This document shows, one piece after another, positions 55,914 through 64,000 of a stretch of 64,000 bases of DNA. This DNA is from Xestospongia bergquistia. Its lineage: Eukaryota > Porifera > Demospongiae > Haplosclerida > Petrosiidae. The stretch is taken from the NCBI GenBank assembly GCA_963965975.1, contig OZ014411.1, positions 24,721,249 through 24,785,248 on the forward strand, in the 5' to 3' direction. Every line of letters begins with the position of its first letter. The stretch's first letter is position 1. The notes beneath the pieces were generated by a model. That model was not told where the DNA came from and made no database searches. It saw nothing but the letters and a program-made list of their open reading frames with translations. The position numbers were made by a program, and so were the translations under genes.

Positions 55914-56826
55914 GTTTTCCTAACTAATTAATTTATTATAATTCATAAATATACTAACTACTAAGTATGAAATTAGTATAATGACAATAGTACATGTGAC
56001 TTTCATTATATTTGTTAATACTGTATAGTTGATTATAAACAAGTTATTAACAAAAAACAATACTGACAGTAAACATATGTATATTGTATCTATGTATGGA
56101 TATGACTCTTAATTTTAGTAAATATAAATTTAAAAAATCAAACCCACCATCTCAAGTTATTGCACAAACAGATGAGTAGTATTACCTTATGAACATTCAT
56201 AGAAATCCAGCCAACAGTATATTCATAACAGTTAATACATTATATTGATTCAATAATCTTTTAATATTTTAGCTGCATCAGCAACATAACAATTACTATT
56301 GTCATTATAGTATTGATTTGAATTTTATAAAAGTTAAGTGAAACTGAGCTCTGTTCATGTACACTGATGCTGAAAATATTAGAACAGCACTTTTGATGCT
56401 CTCATAGGATATGTTTCTCATAGAAATCGACTCTCAGTTGATGTGGCCTTTAGACAATCACATTTCTTTTACATAATACATGTATGTTTGTATCATCACC
56501 ATTTAATATAATGATGAAATATAATCAATTCCAGTTTGTGCATCTCCGTATATAGTCCGTCCTTCTATAAATGACTGTGTAATCTTAGTACAATTTGTAT
56601 TGATTATGTGGTAATTAAAATATACATGTATGTCCACCAAAATAGTTTGTTTACTGTCATATCTAATGATATGTTATAATTAAATTGCAAACATCTTTGT
56701 TTTGACTGATATCACATTAATGAATACAAAGAACAATAATCTAAATTGTTAGTATTTAATAATGACAGTGGACATTATACATCATGCTTAGATTTTTAAA
56801 TGTTTTGTGTTGTGTTTTCAAATTAC

Positions 56827-58200
56827 CTTGTGTAGATAACTGTAATTGTCTACAAATGACCACAGCATCTAATGTATTTCGACCAACGTACATCAGTAAC
56901 AAGTCCCCATAAGCCATCATGACATACTTCAATTGTACCCTCAGAGTTAGTACTACCCTCAACTAATCTAAGTTGATCTTCAACACAATCTAAATGAGAA
57001 TTGATATTTTAATAAAGATTTTAGCTCAGAGTAAGTTTCAATTAATTGTAAACCAATTTAACAAATAAGGAGGTCAATGTACTGACATGAATAACTGAAA
57101 ACAAATATACCATTCTATTTACATTAAGTTTCTATAATATATTATTGCCTATACTTACCATCTGTACAAAGGACACCAATTATATTAGTGTTATAACATG
57201 TGAAATGATGATAGGAAGATTTACTACATTCACTAAAACTCCTTTGCCATCCTCAACAGTTTAAATTAAACTAGAAAATTAGACCATCTCCACTATCATA
57301 TTTGGCAACTTGTTGTTATATTGGGCTCTATAAGAAATCAAAACTTAAATCAGAGTAATACAATTGAAACTAACATGAGTTTGTGTAACCAAGTTGTTTG
57401 CATACAACAAAGCATCTATTTTATTCCAACCAGTACCACATATAGTACCCCAAACACCATTGACACAAATCACAGTAAAATTGATTGGTTGATTTAACAA
57501 ACACATGGTTAATACAAATTGCATGTGCAAAAAAACAGTAGTGTATTAGTAATGAAAACAGTATTATGCTTACTTTTTGACAAAAATAAGTTTGCAATTG
57601 CAACCTGTATAACCAAATAATAGTTAAGTCAACCAAATAGTTTTTACAGTGATATACCTCAACTCATTCTTCTTAACTAATACAATCATTGACAAGACAT
57701 ACTCCACCATCAACACAGCATTTTGCAACAAGAAAATAAAACTACCTTTGACCAAAACAATTATGAAGGCAAATCTTTAGAACTTTTCTTTTGCCAACTC
57801 TCAAGTAGTTTAGTGTATTAATACATACACAGACACATACATGTATATACATAATATGAATGGTACTGTGATTTTGATGAGCATAATAGGATATACTACT
57901 GTCATAATACAGTAGGTTTTGCCACAGCTACTAAAACCAAAATTGTATGCTAAGATACATAGCAAAGCTGTTAAAGTATGCACTCCCTTATGCTCCACAT
58001 GGAGGAATGTATACTTACCATTGTGTTGGTATGTCGTTATCATAAAATTTCACTTATAATGAAAGGAATGATTATAACAGTCAAAGCTGAGTTGTAACTT
58101 AATTCAGTATATAACCAATCATGTATGTTTAGTGATCATCTTACCGTAACATCTTATAGCATATGGAGTTGTACAAGTAGTAGCACAGCTACTATTACTG
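56827..58200 (-). pseudogene. SRCR-domain gene remnant, unit 4
   Basis: Copy of the unit 2 remnant with the same splice sites, stops and frame slip. It differs by one base in an A-run near 57,530. Not functional. Confidence 0.75.
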
Positions 58201-58584
58201 ATTGAAGAAAGACTATAGCTACTTAATGAAAATACAGTAGCATAATAACTGCAAGAAAAATAATAGAAAGTACAGTAATTGTGCTGGATACTCCAGGAAT
58301 ACTAGAAGTTGAGAAAATTTCTACAAAATCTTAGCCAATGTTGTCTTTACAGTTCAGTCAGTTTAGGCTATGTAAACATGTGTTTTTTGTTTATTATATT
58401 TTCATAATGTGTATTATCAATCAATTTGAATTATTACTTTTTACAAAAAAATTATGGTTAAAACAATAGTTATACAAAAGGAGACAAACAATAAATCTGT
58501 TTACATAAAGTTTCTAAATGTGTACAATAAAATTGTTAGCAATTATATGTGTGTTTAATGTGGTATTTTGGAAGTACATAGTTG

Positions 58585-60273
58585 TTAATACATTTCAATA
58601 TATTCCACTTCTTTTATAGCATCTTTTCTATTTAATGCCCTTTCCCAGTACTCCTCTATAATGACACGCTCATTAATTGTTGATGATTCATCTCTTTGTC
58701 TTTGTCTATACTGCCATGACACAAAACAATATAGTAGCAAGGAAAGTAATACCATTAAACTCTTAATAGTGTAATACAACCAGTTATGACCTAAATCACT
58801 ATTTAAGGCAATATCTAATGATACATACTTTATACTCATTTGACTATATAATATTCCAATTAATAGACCTTGCATATGATAAGGTGCCTGTGCAATGATG
58901 AATTCATAAATAGTTAAGAACAAAAAACCAGATATTCCATTAAGAAATTGAGGTAGAATTAACAACTCGTGTGGTAAAGGCTGTTCTATTTCCAAAAATA
59001 CACAGAATATGACCTGCAATAGTGAAGAAATACTGGATAAAAAGAGACCTAGACCAATACGCTTCAGCATTTTTGGTAACTTGTGAGAACAAAATGGAAA
59101 AATTACATATTGAAGACACAGTATACCAACAACAATAATTAAAACACTTATTGAGTTAGGGAAAACTAACACTATGCTTTCCATTAAATTAAAACTGATT
59201 TTAGTATCATTTGTATCAATTGTCATATTGAATAATTTAATATACTCACGAGCTATTCCTGCTGTAGACTCATTGAAGTGATAACCAAATAAAGACAACA
59301 AGATAAGTAAAATGTTTTTAAAACTCCTCACATCTTCTACTTGATCAGTTGTAAATGGTCCTCCATATCTCTCTTTAACTCTGTCTAACATTCCTGGAGG
59401 AGCTTCTCCATAAGTGAAAGCACTGCGTTGTAAAGGTCTCTTGTATTTAATAGAATATTTGAAGATGTTATAAATCTGTTTAGCAGGATTAACTGTAGGT
59501 GGTGGCTCAATTACAATATGTTGTTTTATAAAACAAAGCATAAGAAGACCAGCTACAGTTGTTAATATTGCAAAGATGTATAGAACTAATGTTATTAGTG
59601 TTATATGGACTGACTGTCCTAAAGTTATCATTATTATATAAATTAGAAGTATAAACAATGATGGTAGATAAATTGTAAGTTTCTGCCAATAAATGTAATA
59701 TCTTAATTGAATTGATGAAGCAAACAGTAATTGGTCAGTACCAAGTTGAATAATGTTTGATTGAAACAAAGCAAATCCAAAGTAAACAGGCAAATAAAAA
59801 ACATAGCTTAATAAAAGTAGTGTGATACCACTATTACTATGATAATAAAAGTTAACAAGAAGTTTGATAAAAATAAATATTGCAGTGCCAATTGCTATAA
59901 GAATAGTTCCAACAAGCACTACTCGATATCGAATGAACCTATCACCAAGAAGAGCCAGAAATGGATAGAGAAGAAAATAACAAGATATTAGTGTATTTCT
60001 AATATCTTTATCCACAATATAAAGAGTATTAAACCTCGTGATGATAGATATGGATAGAGGTATGTACATCAAAAAATTAAGTGTTAATATCAAATAACTA
60101 CCTTTAGAAAGAGTAAAAGTCTTGTCACAATAATTCCTGAATCTTTGCGTTGTCCTTGGTCTACGAGCTGAACTGATGTCTAGTGATAAATTGCTTTCAG
60201 TGTCTTCTTCACGAGATGAGAAACTGGAAGGTCTACAACCAGACATAAGTGGTGAAGAATTTGCCATCTTCAA
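58585..60273 (-). CDS. SLC15-like POT transporter, 562 aa (POT G)
   Basis: Encodes the same protein as POT D, residue for residue, with identical flanks including the CACGTGGTCA word at 60,419-60,428. POT family signatures are as for D (LGTDQLLFASS, YGGPFTTDQVEDV, IIAQAPYHMQGLLIG). It is a full-length intronless gene. Whether it is a true second locus or an assembly duplicate of POT D cannot be settled from this sequence; the few differences to the left of it (28,686/55,783 region, A-run at 57,530) argue that the two segments were read from different molecules, possibly alleles. Confidence 0.85.
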   Translation of the reverse strand: MKMANSSPLMSGCRPSSFSSREEDTESNLSLDISSARRPRTTQRFRNYCDKTFTLSKGSYLILTLNFLMYIPLSISIITRFNTLYIVDKDIRNTLISCYFLLYPFLALLGDRFIRYRVVLVGTILIAIGTAIFIFIKLLVNFYYHSNSGITLLLLSYVFYLPVYFGFALFQSNIIQLGTDQLLFASSIQLRYYIYWQKLTIYLPSLFILLIYIIMITLGQSVHITLITLVLYIFAILTTVAGLLMLCFIKQHIVIEPPPTVNPAKQIYNIFKYSIKYKRPLQRSAFTYGEAPPGMLDRVKERYGGPFTTDQVEDVRSFKNILLILLSLFGYHFNESTAGIAREYIKLFNMTIDTNDTKISFNLMESIVLVFPNSISVLIIVVGILCLQYVIFPFCSHKLPKMLKRIGLGLFLSSISSLLQVIFCVFLEIEQPLPHELLILPQFLNGISGFLFLTIYEFIIAQAPYHMQGLLIGILYSQMSIKYVSLDIALNSDLGHNWLYYTIKSLMVLLSLLLYCFVSWQYRQRQRDESSTINERVIIEEYWERALNRKDAIKEVEYIEMY

Positions 60274-60888
60274 TAATCAATTTTGGGTGAGCCCAACACT
60301 CCGTCGGGGAATATCAAAAACGTGTACTGAAGTGGATCGTGGGCTGGACTATATATCAACTACAAATCACACAATGAAAGTTATTATTTCTACAGATTAT
60401 TGCTATCTATGTTGCAAACACGTGGTCACGGCTGACAGTAGAACCTTCTTTCGTATTTTTTTCACTTCAAATTTCACACAACATTCTACCATATCTTACT
60501 GAAGTACACAAGGAGTACCTTAAGTTACTTACTGTTGTCATAGTTTATAAGCTCTTGTTATTTTAATCAACAAACATGAAACATCTTGTGATGGTTAATA
60601 ATTAATAAACATATCAATAAATTATATGAACAGTTTAGGCAAATATATTGGGATGATTTAAAAACATCTTTTAAGAACGATGACATTTTATTAAGGCGTG
60701 GTTCCATCATCATGAGAGAGTCCAGTCCATGGTCCACATTTTACTATGTATTCTTTGATGTTTCACATATTGTCATATTAATGACAATTGGACAATCACT
60801 TTCATAAGCAATTATCAGATCATTGACCTATTTACAGTGACAGACAGAAGAGTTATAGGTATTTTAGAAGAAACAAGGTACATAGCTG

Positions 60889-62131
60889 TTAATGTATTTC
60901 ACCATATTCCTCTTCTTTTCTATTTAATGTCTCTTTTCAGTACTTTTCTATAATTACACACTCGTTAATTGTTGAGATACATCTCTTTGCCTTTGCTATA
61001 CTGCCATGACACACAACAATATAGTATCAAGAAAAGTAATACTATTAAACTAATAATAGTGTAATACAACCAGTTATGACTAGGCATGGGACCAAGTACA
61101 CTTGAAAGGACTTAAGTAAAGTACAAGTACTTTCAAAAATTTTTAATTACAAGTACAAGTACAAGCTCCAATAATGAAGATGTACTTAATTACAAGTACA
61201 GGTACAAATGCTTCAACTGATAGGTATAATGAATTAAGAAGAGCTTGGTAGTCTTTGCTGCTTAGATACTGTTCGAACAATCATATGTCAAAAAGTATTA
61301 TAATTATAGTACATTATTGCATCTTATAAGCATCAACTGTTTAAATCTATCATTGTTCAGTCTCGGTTTTTCCCCGCAATGCTGAACAGTGTCTCCAATG
61401 GTGAAGATGAAGAAGGTACTCCAAGAACTTCTTTGGCAAGCTTTGCAGGAGATGGATACTTTCTATGATTCTCTTTCTAATACTTGGCTGGATTTGTGTC
61501 CATGGAAACACAAGGAGCTACTATTTGTGTTTGAATGACTCTGGAAAGGAATGGTTTCAACCTCAGACTCAGGCATGAAGATAAATAAGGTTTTGTTCTT
61601 CTTTGAAGATGGTTCCAAACTTTCTTCAACATGAACTGAGTGGGGTTAACTTTGTCACTTTGATGAATAAGATTTAAAGGACTTAAATGTACTTGAAAGT
61701 ACTTACAAGTATTTAAGTACTTGCAAGTACATACCTGAATACAAGTGCAAGTACTGTGTAGAAATGAAGGAAGGACTTAAGTATAAGTACAAGTACTTTC
61801 ATAACTGTACTTATAGTGTTTAAGTACAAGTACTAACGTAGTTGGCCCCATGCTTGGTTATGACCCAATTCACTATTTACTGCAATGTTTAATGATACAT
61901 ACTTTATACTCAATTGACTATATAATTTTTCCAATTAATAGACCTTGCATATGATAAGGTGCCTGTGCAATGATGAATTCATAAATAGTTAAAATAAAAA
62001 ATCAGAAATTCTATTAAGAATTTGAGGCAGAATTAACAACTCGTATGGTAAAGGCTCTCTATTTTAAAAAATACACAGAATATGACCTGCAATAGTTAAG
62101 AAATACTGGCTAAAAAGGGACTTAGACCAAT
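60889..62131 (-). pseudogene. POT 3' fragment with hAT-type element, unit 4
   Basis: Copy of 33,786-35,028 with the transposon at 61,081-61,856 in the same site. Non-coding. Confidence 0.85.
61081..61856. mobile_element. hAT-derived nonautonomous element, unit 4 copy
   Basis: A 776-bp copy flanked by GTTATGAC on both sides, carried here by segmental duplication. Confidence 0.85.
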
Positions 62132-63134
62132 ATGTATGCTACCAAGATATTGCTCAATAAACAAAGCAAAAAACCAGTAATATTTAGCAGAGGTATGCTA
62201 GTTGAAAACATATATACATATATATATGTGTGTGTGTGTGTGTGTATGTATGTAGCAAAATGGTGTATAGAATTTTGCCAGACTTTTCTACCAAAGTACT
62301 ATAGAGTATATAATTGGTCATTATAATGCTAGAAAACTCTTGTTAAAATTACTAAGATAACCCAAAGATATGTGTATAGATATATAGCAATGAATTAGAA
62401 GTAATATTAATGTATGTTGACATAGAGAACAATAAAAGTTGTTGTACATGTATCCTGTAAAACAAACTACTAGAATGGGAAATAGTTTCAACAAATATTA
62501 AATGTCATTTTAACAATGGATAGCAATAGATTATTGCTGTTGTGACTTTTAAAATTATTAAGATAATATTGTCTAACAGAAAATAGGGAATTTATATACA
62601 GAGTACTTTAGAAAAGGTACCTTATATAGAGGGAAGGTAAATGGTCAAGAGCCATGGCCTATATAAAGGGAGGTAATATGTTCTTTAATTAATATAAATA
62701 GATACTCATTTATTCAATAACTGTCTCCTATATATTTTCATATAACACAATAATAAAATAATTTTACTCTTGATAGTTTATTTGCAGCTAGCTACAACCA
62801 TATCTGTGTTATAAAAATTGTTGCTTTTAGCTAAATAAACTATAAAGAGATGTAAGATAACAGCTAGTACAATAACAATAATAAACATTGTCTTTACAGT
62901 TTTATTACATATATGCTGCTTGTTATTTTGTTAGCTATACTTTCATTGTGTGTATTATTGATTAATTGTAATTATTACTTTTTACGAAAATTGTAGTTAA
63001 CAAAACAATAGATATACAAAAGGAGACAAACAATAAATTTGTTTACATAAAGTTTCTATATTAGTACAATAAAATTGTATACAATTACATGTGTGTTTAA
63101 TGTGGTATTTTGGAAGCAAAAAAGTACATAGTTG
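62132..63134. other. Intergenic DNA with microsatellite, unit 4
   Basis: (TA)n(TG)n microsatellite at 62,209-62,253, then AT-rich sequence as in unit 2. No gene is seen. Confidence 0.6.
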
Positions 63135-64000
63135 TTAATACATTTCAATATATTCTACTTCTTTTATCTCTTCTTTTCTATTTAATGTCCTCTCCCAGTA
63201 CTCTTCTATAATGACATGCTCATTAATTGTTGATGATTCATCTCTTTGTCTTTGCCTATACTGCCATGACACAAAACAATATAGTAGCAAGGAAAGTAAC
63301 ACTATTAAACTCTAAATAGTATAATACAACCAGTCATGACCCAATTCACTACTTAAGGCAATGGTTAATGATACAAATTTTATACTCAATTGACTATATA
63401 ATATTCCAATTAATAGACCTTGCATATGATAAGGTGCCTGTGCAATGATGAATTCAAAAATAGTTAAGAACAAAAAAACAGATATTCCATTAAGGATTTG
63501 AGGTAGAATTAACAACTCGTATGGTAAAGGCTGTTCTATTTCCAAAAATACACAGAATATGACCTGCAATAGTGAAGAAATACTGGATAAAAAGAGACTT
63601 AGACCAACACGCTTCAGCATTTTTGGTAACTTGTGAGAACAAAATGGAAAAATTACAAATTGAAGACACAGTATACCAACAACAATAATCAAAACACTTA
63701 TTGAGGTAGGGAAAACTAACACTATACTTTCCATTAAATTAAGACTGATCTTAGTAGCATTTGTATCAATTGTCATATTGAATACTTTAATATACTCACG
63801 AGCTATTCCTGCTGTAGAGTCATTGAAGTTATAACCAACTAAAGACAACAAGATAAGTAAAATGTTTTTAAAACTCCTCACATCTTCCACTTGATCAGTT
63901 GTAAATGGTCCTCCATATCTCTCTTTAGCTCGGTCTAACATTCCTGGAGGAGCTTCTCCATAAGTGAAAGCACTGCGTTGTAAAGGTCTCTTGTATTTAA
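63135..64000 (-). pseudogene. SLC15-like POT transporter with internal stop, cut by window edge (POT H)
   Basis: The 3' half of a POT gene identical to POT E over the visible part, with TAG at 63,312-63,314 and the in-frame tail ending at 63,135. The frame stays open from the stop to the window edge and continues outside. The visible part holds AFTYGEAPPGMLDRAKERY and YGGPFTTDQVEDV. The 5' half lies beyond 64,000. Confidence 0.8.

Larger units (their letters stand above)
54787..64000. repeat. Segmental duplication, copy 2 (copy 1 at 27,690-36,897)
   Basis: Near-identical to 27,690-36,897. Its left edge is sharp at 54,787 and its right edge is beyond the window. It holds a second set of COX17 pseudogene, SRCR remnant, full POT, POT fragment with transposon, and truncated POT. 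Confidence 0.95.

Noticed and set aside
1-64000. tRNA or rRNA genes
   Set aside because: No B-box-like GGTTCGAATCC or rRNA core sequence was seen on either strand while reading. A tRNAscan-SE run would be decisive.

Overview
The window is AT-rich animal nuclear DNA. Genes with spliceosomal introns, SRCR-domain exons, hAT and ISL2EU transposons and an array of intronless SLC15-like transporters suggest a demosponge, possibly Amphimedon or a relative. The species call is inference; the animal origin is secure, from SF3A1 and COX17 orthologues.

Layout. 1-9,050 holds no intact gene. It carries decayed, mutually similar repeats, a 56-bp minisatellite (2,648-3,189) and scraps of transposon coding sequence. 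9,051-10,261 is a decayed ISL2EU DNA transposon (THAP/DDE transposase plus a YqaJ nuclease on the other strand). 10,705-12,111 (-) is the 5' part of the splicing factor gene SF3A1; its later exons are not visible. 13,131-14,753 (-) is a full-length, intronless SLC15A3/A4-like transporter (POT A).

From about 15.4 kb to the end the window is a tandem array. The unit of roughly 12.7-13.4 kb is: COX17 (+), SRCR exons (-), a full POT transporter (-), a POT 3' fragment, a second POT gene (-), then a multi-ubiquitin-like (UBL) gene (-). Unit 1 (15.4-28 kb) has the only intact COX17. Unit 2 (28-40.9 kb) has COX17 and SRCR pseudogenes and POT D and E. A Ty3/Gypsy fossil (about 40.94-42.93 kb) lies where units 2 and 3 meet. 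Unit 3 (43-54.4 kb) has the best UBL gene, split by an apparently complete hAT transposon, plus POT F. Unit 4 (54.8-64 kb) nearly duplicates the first 9.2 kb of unit 2 and runs off the window.

Four POT genes of 562 codons (B, D, F, G) and the diverged 540-codon POT A are open. C, E and H share one nonsense codon at position 500 with the remaining frame preserved, so the change predates the copying. COX17, SRCR and UBL copies mostly decayed while POT frames stayed open, which suggests that selection or gene conversion acts mainly on the transporters. Known SLC15A3/A4 proteins are endolysosomal peptide/histidine transporters; that role here is inferred from family membership.

The points most worth following up are the four-domain UBL protein, with a paralogous empty site for its hAT insertion, the near-identical duplication (real or an assembly artefact), and a hairpin/E-box-like motif shared upstream of UBL and POT genes.
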